From contig NZ_QJUI01000005.1 in the NCBI RefSeq assembly GCF_004327285.1, positions 124,001 through 188,000 on the forward strand: DNA of 64,000 bases, read 5' to 3'. The translations under genes were made by a program, and so were the position numbers. The notes beneath the pieces were generated by a model that worked only from the letters and a program-made list of their open reading frames with translations, searched no databases and was not told the DNA's origin. The stretch comes from Phytopseudomonas daroniae. GTDB taxonomy: Bacteria > Pseudomonadota > Gammaproteobacteria > Pseudomonadales > Pseudomonadaceae. How positions within the stretch are numbered: position 1 is the first letter of the stretch; each line of letters begins with the position of its first letter. Below, one piece after another: positions 54,797-64,000 of this stretch.

Positions 54797-55333
54797 ATGG
54801 CAGAACTGACCACGTTGGCCCGACCTTACGCCAAGGCGGCTTTCGAATACGCCCAGGCCCACCAGCAGCTGGCCTCTTGGTCAGCCATGCTCGGCCTGGC
54901 AGCAGTGGTGTCTCAGGACGCCACGCTGCAGCGCGTGTTCAAGGCCCCGCGTTTGACGAGTACAGACAAGGCCACCACCTTCGTTGAGGTGTGTGGTGAC
55001 AAGTTCGACGCCCAGGTACGCAATTTCATCCACGTTGTCGCAGAGAACGATCGTCTGGCCCTGTTGCCGGAAATCTACTCGCTGTTCGAGCTGTACAAGG
55101 CCGAACAGGAAAAATCGATCGACGTGGATGTCACCAGTGCCTTCGCATTGAGCGATGAACAGCAAGACAAACTCGCCAAGGTTCTCAGTGCACGGCTCGG
55201 CCGGGAAGTGCGCCTGCACGCTGCGGAGGACACCACCTTGATCGGTGGTGTCGTGATCCGCGCCGGCGACCTGGTTATCGATGGCTCAGTTCGCGGCAAA
55301 ATCGCGAAGCTGGCCGAAGCATTGAAATCTTGA
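54797..55333 (+). CDS. atpH: ATP synthase F1 subunit delta
   Basis: 178 residues. [12 protein letters not shown] at the N-terminus and the late [35 protein letters not shown] match the OSCP/delta family. It links F1 to the b-stalk. Confidence 0.96.
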   Translation: MAELTTLARPYAKAAFEYAQAHQQLASWSAMLGLAAVVSQDATLQRVFKAPRLTSTDKATTFVEVCGDKFDAQVRNFIHVVAENDRLALLPEIYSLFELYKAEQEKSIDVDVTSAFALSDEQQDKLAKVLSARLGREVRLHAAEDTTLIGGVVIRAGDLVIDGSVRGKIAKLAEALKS

Positions 55334-55354
55334 GTTTGAAGGGGCAGCAGAGCT

Positions 55355-56899
55355 ATGCAGCAACTCAATCCTTCCGAAATAAGTGAAATCATCAAGGGAC
55401 GTATCGATAAACTCGACGTCTCTTCCCAAGCCCGCAACGAAGGCACCATCGTCAGCGTGTCTGACGGTATCGTGCGCATTCACGGTCTCGCCGACGTCAT
55501 GTACGGCGAAATGATCGAGTTTCCGGGCAGCGTCTACGGTATGGCACTGAACCTGGAGCAAGACTCCGTCGGTGCCGTTGTGCTGGGTGCCTATACCACC
55601 CTCGCCGAAGGCATGAGCGCCAAGTGCACTGGCCGCATCCTGGAAGTCCCGGTTGGTCCGGAACTGCTGGGCCGCGTGGTCGACGCACTGGGTAACCCTA
55701 TCGATGGCAAAGGCCCGATCAACGCCGCCGCTACCGACGCTGTCGAGAAAGTGGCACCGGGCGTGATCTGGCGTAAGTCGGTCGACCAGCCGGTGCAGAC
55801 CGGTTACAAGTCGGTCGATGCCATGATCCCGGTCGGCCGTGGCCAGCGCGAGCTGATCATCGGTGACCGTCAGATCGGCAAGACTGCTCTGGCCGTCGAC
55901 GCCATCATCAACCAGAAGAACAGCGGCATCCGCTGCGTCTACGTCGCCATCGGTCAGAAGCAATCGACCATCGCCAACGTGGTACGCAAGCTGGAAGAAG
56001 CCGGCGCCCTGGCCAACACCATCGTGGTGGCTGCCTCGGCTTCGGAATCCGCTGCGCTGCAGTTCCTGGCACCTTACGCCGGCTGCACCATGGGCGAATA
56101 CTTCCGTGACCGCGGTGAAGATGCACTGATCGTATACGACGACCTGTCCAAACAGGCCGTTGCCTACCGCCAGATCTCCCTGCTGCTGCGCCGTCCGCCA
56201 GGCCGTGAAGCCTACCCGGGCGACGTGTTCTATCTCCACAGCCGTCTGCTGGAGCGTGCATCGCGCGTTTCCGAAGAGTACGTAGAGAAGTTCACCAATG
56301 GCGCCGTGACTGGCAAGACCGGTTCGCTGACCGCTCTGCCGATCATCGAAACCCAGGCTGGCGACGTTTCCGCGTTCGTTCCGACCAACGTGATCTCGAT
56401 CACCGACGGTCAGATCTTCCTGGAATCGGCCATGTTCAACTCGGGTATCCGTCCGGCCGTCAACGCCGGTATCTCGGTATCCCGCGTCGGTGGTGCTGCG
56501 CAGACCAAGATCATCAAGAAGCTCTCCGGTGGTATCCGTACCGCTCTGGCTCAGTACCGTGAACTGGCGGCATTCGCCCAGTTCGCTTCTGACCTGGACG
56601 AAGCCACCCGCAAGCAGCTCGAGCATGGTCAGCGCGTTACCGAGCTGATGAAGCAGAAGCAATACGCTCCAATGTCCATCGCGGACATGGCGCTGTCGCT
56701 GTATGCCGCTGAGCGTGGTTTCCTGACCGACATCGAAGTCGCCAAGATCATCAGCTTCGAGCAGGCTCTGATCGCCTTCTTCAACCGTGATCACGCCGCT
56801 CTGATGGCGAAGATCAACGAGAAGGGTGACTTCAATGACGACATCGATGGCCAGCTGAAAGCCGGTATCGAGAAGTTCAAAGCCACCCAAACCTGGTAA
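55355..56899 (+). CDS. atpA: ATP synthase F1 subunit alpha
   Basis: 514 residues. P-loop [10 protein letters not shown] (about 170-179), and the signature [17 protein letters not shown]. Non-catalytic nucleotide-binding subunit. 21 bp after atpH. Confidence 0.98.
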   Translation: MQQLNPSEISEIIKGRIDKLDVSSQARNEGTIVSVSDGIVRIHGLADVMYGEMIEFPGSVYGMALNLEQDSVGAVVLGAYTTLAEGMSAKCTGRILEVPVGPELLGRVVDALGNPIDGKGPINAAATDAVEKVAPGVIWRKSVDQPVQTGYKSVDAMIPVGRGQRELIIGDRQIGKTALAVDAIINQKNSGIRCVYVAIGQKQSTIANVVRKLEEAGALANTIVVAASASESAALQFLAPYAGCTMGEYFRDRGEDALIVYDDLSKQAVAYRQISLLLRRPPGREAYPGDVFYLHSRLLERASRVSEEYVEKFTNGAVTGKTGSLTALPIIETQAGDVSAFVPTNVISITDGQIFLESAMFNSGIRPAVNAGISVSRVGGAAQTKIIKKLSGGIRTALAQYRELAAFAQFASDLDEATRKQLEHGQRVTELMKQKQYAPMSIADMALSLYAAERGFLTDIEVAKIISFEQALIAFFNRDHAALMAKINEKGDFNDDIDGQLKAGIEKFKATQTW

Positions 56900-56949
56900 G
56901 CCGCAGCGGGCGCCCAACGGCGCCCGCCTGCTAACCCGATAGGTGTGAA

Positions 56950-57810
56950 ATGGCAGGCGCAAAAGAGATTCGCAGCAAGATTGCGAGCATCAAAAGCACG
57001 CAGAAGATCACCAGCGCCATGGAAAAGGTGGCGGTCAGCAAGATGCGCAAGGCACAACAGCGCATGGCAGCTAGCCGTCCCTACGCGGAGCGTATCCGCC
57101 AGGTAATTGGTCATTTGGCCAACGCCAACCCGGAATACCGTCATCCCTTCATGATCGAGCGCGAAGTAAAGCGCGTCGGTTATGTGGTGGTGAGTTCGGA
57201 CCGTGGTCTGTGCGGTGGCTTGAATACCAACCTGTTCAAGGCCCTGGTCAAGGACATGTCGGCAAACCGCGAGCGCGGCGTGGAGATCGATCTCTGCGTG
57301 GTTGGCAGCAAAGGCGCGGCATTCTTCCGCAACTTTGGTGGCAACGTCGTCGCTGCGATCAGCCACCTCGGCGAAGAGCCGTCGATCAATGATCTGATCG
57401 GCAGCGTCAAGGTGATGCTCGATGCTTACCTGGAAGGGCGCATCGACCGTTTGTCCGTGGTTTCCAACAAGTTCGTCAATACCATGACCCAACGTCCTAC
57501 CGTGGAGCAGTTGATTCCACTGGTGGCCGACTCGGATCAGGAGCTGAAACACCACTGGGACTACCTGTACGAACCCGACGCCAAGCAACTGCTTGACGGG
57601 CTGATGGTGCGCTACGTGGAGTCGCAGGTGTACCAGGCGGTGGTCGAGAACAACGCAGCCGAACAGGCCGCGCGGATGATTGCGATGAAGAATGCCACCG
57701 ACAACGCTGGCGACATCATCAAAGACCTGCAGTTGGTTTACAACAAGGCACGTCAGGCAGCGATCACCCAGGAAATTTCGGAAATCGTCGGCGGCGCTGC
57801 CGCGGTTTAA
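56950..57810 (+). CDS. atpG: ATP synthase F1 subunit gamma
   Basis: 286 residues. N-terminal [27 protein letters not shown] and the C-terminal [18 protein letters not shown] form the central coiled-coil shaft. Confidence 0.97.
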   Translation: MAGAKEIRSKIASIKSTQKITSAMEKVAVSKMRKAQQRMAASRPYAERIRQVIGHLANANPEYRHPFMIEREVKRVGYVVVSSDRGLCGGLNTNLFKALVKDMSANRERGVEIDLCVVGSKGAAFFRNFGGNVVAAISHLGEEPSINDLIGSVKVMLDAYLEGRIDRLSVVSNKFVNTMTQRPTVEQLIPLVADSDQELKHHWDYLYEPDAKQLLDGLMVRYVESQVYQAVVENNAAEQAARMIAMKNATDNAGDIIKDLQLVYNKARQAAITQEISEIVGGAAAV

Positions 57811-59214
<1,404 letters not shown>

Positions 59215-59256
59215 TCACCCGTGCGCCCGGCAACGGGCGCTTACGTGAGGCTAGAT

Positions 59257-59685
59257 ATGGCTATGACAGTCCATTGCGACATCGTCAGCGCAGAAGGCGA
59301 GATCTTCTCCGGTCTGGTCGAAATGGTGATCGCCCACGGCAACCTGGGTGATCTGGGGATCGCCCCGGGCCACGCGCCGCTGATCACCGACCTCAAGCCG
59401 GGCCCGATTCGTCTGGTCAAGCAGGGTGGCGACACCGAGGTGTTCTACATCTCCGGTGGCTTCCTCGAAGTGCAGCCGAGCATGGTCAAGGTGCTTGCCG
59501 ATACCGTGCAACGCGCTGCCGACCTGGACGAAGCCTCTGCTCAGGAAGCCGTCAAGGCTGCCGAGAAAGCGCTGAGCGAGCAGGGAGCCGAGTTCGACTA
59601 CGGTTCCGCCGCTGCTCGTCTGGCCGAGGCCGCAGCCCAGCTGCGCACCGTCCAGCAAATGCGCAAGAAGTTCGGCGGTAGCTGA
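59257..59685 (+). CDS. atpC: ATP synthase F1 subunit epsilon
   Basis: 142 residues. [17 protein letters not shown] and [19 protein letters not shown] form the N-terminal beta-barrel; the C-terminal helical hairpin inhibits ATPase activity. ATG 59257 after GTGAGG is preferred to a GTG at 59221. Confidence 0.96.
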   Translation: MAMTVHCDIVSAEGEIFSGLVEMVIAHGNLGDLGIAPGHAPLITDLKPGPIRLVKQGGDTEVFYISGGFLEVQPSMVKVLADTVQRAADLDEASAQEAVKAAEKALSEQGAEFDYGSAAARLAEAAAQLRTVQQMRKKFGGS

Positions 59686-59712
59686 TACCAACGGGCTTCA
59701 TCGTTGCTTGGT

Positions 59713-59747
59713 AAAAGGGTAGCCTTGGCTACCCTTTTGCTTTTCTG
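59713..59747 (+). terminator. Terminator of the atp operon
   Basis: AAAAGGGTAGCC (59713-59724) and its perfect complement (59727-59738) form a 12-bp stem with TT loop; CTTTTGCTTTTC follows. Confidence 0.9.
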
Positions 59748-59803
59748 CCGTTTTATTTTCGCAGACGACCCGTGCGTCTGGGATTGCCAAGGAACCGCTC
59801 TCC

Positions 59804-61180
59804 ATGTCCCTCGATATCGTCATCCTCGCCGCCGGCCAAGGCACCCGCATGCGTTCCGCTCTGCCCAAGGTGCTGCACCCGGTGGCTGGCAAATCCATGC
59901 TCGGCCACGTCGTCGACACCGCCCGCAGCCTGCAGCCGCAAAGCATTCAGGTGGTGATCGGGCATGGTGCCGAGAAGGTACGCGAGCGGCTGGTAGCCGA
60001 TGACCTGAATTTCGTCGTTCAGGCCGAGCAGCTCGGTACCGGCCACGCGGTGGCCCAGGCCCTGCCGCAGCTCAGCGCCGACACCGTGCTGATTCTTTAC
60101 GGCGATGTGCCGCTGATCGAGGCCGCGACCCTGCAGCGTCTCCTGGCCCTGGTGAGTGACAACCAGCTGGGTCTGCTCACCGTCGAGCTGGCCGACCCGA
60201 CCGGTTACGGTCGCATCGTTCGCGATGATACCGGCGTGGTGCAGGCCATCATCGAGCACAAGGATGCCAGTGAAGCCCAGCGCAGCATCCGTGAGGGAAA
60301 TACCGGCATTCTCGCCGTACCGGGCAAGCATCTGGCCGACTGGCTGGGGCGTCTGTCCAACAGCAACGCCCAGGGCGAGTACTACCTGACCGATGTGATC
60401 GCCATGGCCGTGGCCGATGGTCTGGTGGTGGCCACCGAGCAGGCGGCCGACGAAATGGAAGTGCTGGGGGCCAATGACCGCATCCAGCTTTCGCAGCTTG
60501 AGGGTCATTACCAGCAACGCTTCGCCAATCGTCTGATGGCGCAAGGCGTCACCCTGATCGACCCTTACCGTTTCGATGTGCGTGGGGAAGTCAGCGTGGG
60601 CCGCGATATCACCATCGACATCAACGTGATCCTAGAAGGCCGTGTGGTCATCGAGGATGATGTGCAGATCGGCCCGAACTGCGTGATCAAGGACAGTACC
60701 CTGCGCAAGGGCGCCATCGTCAAGGCCAACAGCCACCTGGAAGGTGCCGAAGTCGGTGAGGGTGCCGATTGCGGCCCGTTCGCCCGCCTGCGTCCGGGCA
60801 GCGTGCTCGGCGCCAAGGCCCATGTGGGTAACTTCGTCGAGCTGAAGAATGCCGTATTGGGCGAGGGCGCCAAGGCTGGTCACCTGAGTTACCTGGGCGA
60901 TGCCGAGATCGGTGCGCGCAGCAACATCGGCGCCGGCACCATCACCTGTAACTACGACGGCGCCAACAAGCACCGTACGGTGATGGGTGAAGATGTCTTC
61001 GTTGGTTCCAACAGCGCCCTGGTAGCTCCGGTGACCCTGGGCGACGGGGCGACCACGGCAGCCGGTTCTGTCATCACCAGCGATGTGCCAGACAACAACC
61101 TGGCTGTCGCCCGTGGCCGCCAGCGCAACATAGATGGCTGGCAGCGCCCGGTAAAAGCAACTACAAGCCGCAAGCCATAA
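59804..61180 (+). CDS. glmU: Bifunctional N-acetylglucosamine-1-phosphate uridyltransferase/glucosamine-1-phosphate acetyltransferase
   Basis: 458 residues. The pyrophosphorylase domain starts [31 protein letters not shown] (GxGTRM), with YGDVPL; the C-terminal left-handed beta-helix has [24 protein letters not shown] and [29 protein letters not shown] hexapeptide repeats. It makes UDP-GlcNAc for peptidoglycan and LPS, downstream of GlmS. Confidence 0.96.
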   Translation: MSLDIVILAAGQGTRMRSALPKVLHPVAGKSMLGHVVDTARSLQPQSIQVVIGHGAEKVRERLVADDLNFVVQAEQLGTGHAVAQALPQLSADTVLILYGDVPLIEAATLQRLLALVSDNQLGLLTVELADPTGYGRIVRDDTGVVQAIIEHKDASEAQRSIREGNTGILAVPGKHLADWLGRLSNSNAQGEYYLTDVIAMAVADGLVVATEQAADEMEVLGANDRIQLSQLEGHYQQRFANRLMAQGVTLIDPYRFDVRGEVSVGRDITIDINVILEGRVVIEDDVQIGPNCVIKDSTLRKGAIVKANSHLEGAEVGEGADCGPFARLRPGSVLGAKAHVGNFVELKNAVLGEGAKAGHLSYLGDAEIGARSNIGAGTITCNYDGANKHRTVMGEDVFVGSNSALVAPVTLGDGATTAAGSVITSDVPDNNLAVARGRQRNIDGWQRPVKATTSRKP

Positions 61181-61367
61181 GCTGCAAGAAGAGGCGCAGG
61201 CACCGCGAAATATGCCTGCGATGGCAAGCATGGCTTAAGCTCGGCCTGTAGTCTGTAGCCTGGGTTGAGCGAAGCGATACCCAGGAAATACCAGCAGCGG
61301 GTGCGCCTGTGGATAGCTATCTGACGGTCAGACACTTGCTTCACCTCGCCACACAGGGAGTCAATGA
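61181..61367. other. Intergenic region with short repeats
   Basis: Holds an AAGCCATAAGCTGCAAG piece of the AAGCTGCA family seen before gmhB and a GTAGCCTGGGTTGAGCGAAG/CGATACCCAGG imperfect hairpin (61255-61285). A CTGTGGATAG near-DnaA-box is at 61308. Confidence 0.5.
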
Positions 61368-61979
61368 ATGTTTGGCGTAACGGACTACAGCGCCTTCGTG
61401 GTGGCCTTCATCATCCTGCTGGCGATTCCCGGGCCGGGTAACCTGGCGCTGATCTTATCCACAGGCAAGGGCGGTATCCGTGCTGGTCTGGCCTCGACCC
61501 TGGGCATCATTCTTGGCGATCAGGTGCTGATGTGGCTGGCCGTGGCCGGAGTTGCCGCTTTGCTCAAGGCGTATCCGACAGCGTTCCACCTGGTGCAGTG
61601 GCTCGGTGCCGCTTACCTGGTCTGGCTCGGTTTGCGCATGCTGCTGGCCAAACCCGGGGCGGCGCCTACGCTGGAGATCAAACCCCGCCAATACCTTCGC
61701 CAGACTTGCCTGATCACCCTGTTCAACCCCAAGGCCATCATCTTTTACATGGCCTTCTTTCCTCTGTTCATCGACCCGCAGAAGCACCAGGGTATGCTGA
61801 CCTTCGGGTTTCTCGCCATGACCATCGCCGTACTGACCTTTCTCTACGGGTTGGTGGTGGTACTGAGTACCCACTTCCTCGCTGAGCGCATGCGCGCGAA
61901 CCCGAGGATCGCCCGTGGCCTGGAAAGGCTTGCAGGGCTTTGCCTGGTGGGCTTCGGGGTCAAGCTGACCTTGAATTGA
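61368..61979 (+). CDS. LysE/RhtB-family amino-acid exporter
   Basis: 203-residue protein with about six TM helices. FVVAFIILLAIPGPGNLALILSTGKGGIRAGLASTLGIILGDQV is the family start (PGPxxL motif), FNPKAIIFYMAFFPLFID the central motif. It exports an amino acid or homoserine-lactone type compound; substrate unknown. GGGAG 7 nt before the ATG. A perfect DnaA box (61455-61463) lies at its 5' end. It separates glmU from glmR-glmS. Confidence 0.85.
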   Translation: MFGVTDYSAFVVAFIILLAIPGPGNLALILSTGKGGIRAGLASTLGIILGDQVLMWLAVAGVAALLKAYPTAFHLVQWLGAAYLVWLGLRMLLAKPGAAPTLEIKPRQYLRQTCLITLFNPKAIIFYMAFFPLFIDPQKHQGMLTFGFLAMTIAVLTFLYGLVVVLSTHFLAERMRANPRIARGLERLAGLCLVGFGVKLTLN

Positions 61980-62105
61980 AGCCCTGACGATATTGTGGAT
62001 AACTCTGGAGGGTAGCCTCAGCCACTTTTATCGTTGCAAAGGCTTGACTCGAAAGCTTCGGTAGGTTTTGATTCGCGCAATTATCTTTCGAATCGAAACT
62101 TATAG

Positions 62106-62879
62106 ATGTCGAAACGCAACACACCGCAACGTCGCCATACCATCCTTGCCTTGCTCGCCGAGCAGGGCGAGGTGAGTGTGGATGCCTTGGCCAAGCGTTT
62201 CGCCACCTCCGAAGTGACCATCCGCAAGGATCTCGCGGCTCTGGAGACCAATGGCCTGCTGCTACGTCGCTATGGCGGTGCGGTACCCCTGCCGCAGGAA
62301 TTGATCGTCGACAGTGCTCAGCCGGTTTCCCGTTACAAGCAGGCCATCGCCCGGGCCGGGGTGGCACGGATTCGCGAGCATGCGCGGATCATCATCGACA
62401 GCGGCACCACCACGGCGGCGATGATTCCCGAGCTGGGGCACAAGCCCGGCCTTGTGGTGATGACCAACTCGCTGAACGTGGCCAACGCCTTGCGCGATAT
62501 CGAGCATGAGCCGGTGCTGTTGATGACCGGTGGCACCTGGGATCCGCATTCGGATTCCTTCCAGGGCCAGGTCGCCGAGCAGGTGTTGCGCTCCTATGAT
62601 TTCGACCAACTGTTCATCGGTGCCGATGGCATTGATCTGCAGCGGGGCACCACTACCTTCAACGAACTGCTGGGGCTTTCACGGGTGATGGCCGAGGTGG
62701 CCCGTGAGGTGATCGTGATGGTCGAGGGCGACAAGATCGGCCGGCGTATCCCCAACCTCGAGCTGCCCTGGAGCAGCGTGCACACCCTGATCACTGATGA
62801 GCGTCTCACTGACGAGGCGCGTGAACAACTCTTGGCCCGCGGGATCCAGTTGATCTGCGCGGTTGCCGACGCTACCTGA
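62106..62879 (+). CDS. glmR: DeoR-family transcriptional regulator (GlmR-type)
   Basis: 257 residues. DeoR HTH ([52 protein letters not shown], about 8-60), then a sugar-phosphate-binding domain ([30 protein letters not shown]). It is 10 bp before glmS, so it probably controls glucosamine-6-phosphate synthesis. A DnaA box (TGTGGATAA, 61994-62002) lies in the gap before it. Confidence 0.88.
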   Translation: MSKRNTPQRRHTILALLAEQGEVSVDALAKRFATSEVTIRKDLAALETNGLLLRRYGGAVPLPQELIVDSAQPVSRYKQAIARAGVARIREHARIIIDSGTTTAAMIPELGHKPGLVVMTNSLNVANALRDIEHEPVLLMTGGTWDPHSDSFQGQVAEQVLRSYDFDQLFIGADGIDLQRGTTTFNELLGLSRVMAEVAREVIVMVEGDKIGRRIPNLELPWSSVHTLITDERLTDEAREQLLARGIQLICAVADAT

Positions 62880-62889
62880 GGAGAATGCT

Positions 62890-64000
62890 ATGTGTGGCAT
62901 CGTAGGCGCCATTGCCGAACGTAACATCACCGCTGTGCTGGTCGAGGGCCTAAAGCGCCTGGAATACCGCGGTTATGACAGTGCCGGTGTGGCGCTGGTC
63001 GATGATCTGGGCTCGCTGCAGCGCCGCCGCCGCGTCGGCAAGGTCAGCGAACTGGAAAGCGCCCTGAGCAGCGAGCCGCTGCCGGGTCGCCTGGGCATCG
63101 CCCATACCCGCTGGGCCACCCACGGCGTGCCGACCGAAAACAATGCCCACCCGCATTTTTCCGGCGACCAGTTGGCCGTGGTGCACAACGGCATCATCGA
63201 AAACCATGGCCCCCTGCGTGAGCGCTTGCAGGAACTGGGTTATACCTTCAGTTCCGATACCGATACCGAAGTCATCGTGCACCTGCTCGATCACACCCTG
63301 AAAAGCCAGAGCGACCTCGTCGAGGCGCTGAAAGCGGTGGTCAAGCAGTTGCAGGGTGCCTATGGACTGGCAGTGATCAGCGCGGCTCAACCGGATCGCC
63401 TGCTCGCCGCCCGCAGTGGCAGCCCGCTGGTGGTCGGCCTGGGCCTGGGCGAGAACTTCCTCGCCTCCGACCAGCTCGCTCTGCGCCAGGTCACTGACCG
63501 CTTCATGTATCTGGAAGAGGGCGATATCGCCGAGATCCGTCGCGACAGCGTGCAAATCTGGGACGCCGATGGCCATGTGGTGCAGCGTGAGGCGGTGCAG
63601 TACCACGAAGGCGCCGATGCGGCCGACAAGGGTGTGTTCCGTCACTTCATGCTCAAGGAAATCCACGAGCAGCCCAAGGTGGTGCAGCGCACGCTGGAAG
63701 GCCGCCTGGGCAGCGATCATGTGCTGGTACAGGCCTTCGGCCCCCAGGCTGCCGAGCTGTTCGCCAAGGTGCGCAACGTGCAGATCGTCGCCTGTGGTAC
63801 CAGCTACCACGCCGGTATGGTCGCCCGTTATTGGCTCGAAGGTCTGGCGGGTATTCCCTGCCAGGTCGAAGTGGCCAGCGAATTCCGCTATCGCAAAGTG
63901 GCGGTGCAGCCGGACACGCTGTTCGTCAGTATTTCCCAGTCCGGCGAGACGGCCGACACGCTGGCTGCCCTGCGCAACGCCAAGGCCGACGGTGGTTACC
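62890..64000 (+). CDS. glmS: Glutamine-fructose-6-phosphate aminotransferase, N-terminal part (3' end outside window)
   Basis: 370 codons are visible. [21 protein letters not shown] provides the N-terminal Cys nucleophile (C2 of the Ntn glutaminase); [23 protein letters not shown] and [10 protein letters not shown] follow. The isomerase (SIS) domain starts near residue 285 with [11 protein letters not shown] and [19 protein letters not shown]. It makes glucosamine-6-phosphate. AGGAG before the ATG. No frameshift is visible up to the window end. Confidence 0.96.
   Translation, partial: MCGIVGAIAERNITAVLVEGLKRLEYRGYDSAGVALVDDLGSLQRRRRVGKVSELESALSSEPLPGRLGIAHTRWATHGVPTENNAHPHFSGDQLAVVHNGIIENHGPLRERLQELGYTFSSDTDTEVIVHLLDHTLKSQSDLVEALKAVVKQLQGAYGLAVISAAQPDRLLAARSGSPLVVGLGLGENFLASDQLALRQVTDRFMYLEEGDIAEIRRDSVQIWDADGHVVQREAVQYHEGADAADKGVFRHFMLKEIHEQPKVVQRTLEGRLGSDHVLVQAFGPQAAELFAKVRNVQIVACGTSYHAGMVARYWLEGLAGIPCQVEVASEFRYRKVAVQPDTLFVSISQSGETADTLAALRNAKADGGY

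Overview
The window is a chromosomal segment of a Pseudomonas, spanning its replication origin. The evidence is the gene order gyrB-recF-dnaN-dnaA-oriC-rpmH-rnpA-yidD-yidC-mnmE-(lipoprotein)-mnmG-rsmG-parA-parB-atpIBEFHAGDC-glmU-glmR-glmS, the flanking glyQS-tag-acyltransferase block, pseudomonad parS sites and dispersed GTAGGAGC-type REP elements. The many GTAGGRTGGRT palindromes and the complete ectoine catabolic locus suggest a member of the P. mendocina/oleovorans/alcaliphila side of the genus; that placement is an inference. No rRNA, tRNA or CRISPR array was seen.

1-18.5 kb is an accessory catabolic region. After the 3' end of an MFS transporter come the genes for uptake and degradation of the compatible solutes ectoine and hydroxyectoine: doeD and doeC (transaminase, dehydrogenase), doeX (Lrp/AsnC regulator), doeB (deacetylase), doeA (ectoine hydrolase), eutC and eutB (hydroxyectoine branch), enuR (MocR/GabR-type PLP regulator) and the divergent ABC importer ehuBCDA. 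The locus is interrupted by a queuosine-precursor transporter gene with a preQ1-I riboswitch, an NlpC/P60 endopeptidase, a lone betaine/choline-type binding protein and a GGDEF diguanylate cyclase. A shared motif lies upstream of both eutB and ehuB/enuR and is a candidate EnuR operator. eutA was not found here.

18.5-26.6 kb holds an exported DUF4198-like protein, a PilZ protein, a lipid A acyltransferase, a PPOX flavoprotein, tag, glyQS, gmhB and an lptA-type acyltransferase.

26.6-32.6 kb is a six-gene lipid operon resembling E. coli ynbABCD: CDP-alcohol phosphatidyltransferase, hydrolase-methyltransferase fusion, PAP2-tyrosine phosphatase fusion, small membrane protein, acyltransferase, CDP-diacylglycerol synthase. 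Its lipid product is unknown, and its transferase has a non-canonical catalytic motif.

32.6-36.1 kb, between that operon and gyrB, is a graveyard of mobile DNA: a 188-bp MITE-like element with 8-bp target duplication inside a terminator loop, a decayed TOTE-type primase-helicase gene (internal deletion plus one in-frame amber stop), an apparently intact RelBE-type toxin-antitoxin pair with a palindromic operator, the 3' end of a group II intron and the 5' end of an IS4-family transposase.

36.1-64 kb is the conserved origin region. oriC lies between dnaA and rpmH. A second origin-like region upstream of mnmG repeats the oriC arrangement with the same spacing between DnaA-box-like sites and shared sequence blocks. 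Two parS sites lie in recF. The F1Fo ATP synthase operon has a near-consensus sigma70 promoter. The window ends inside glmS.
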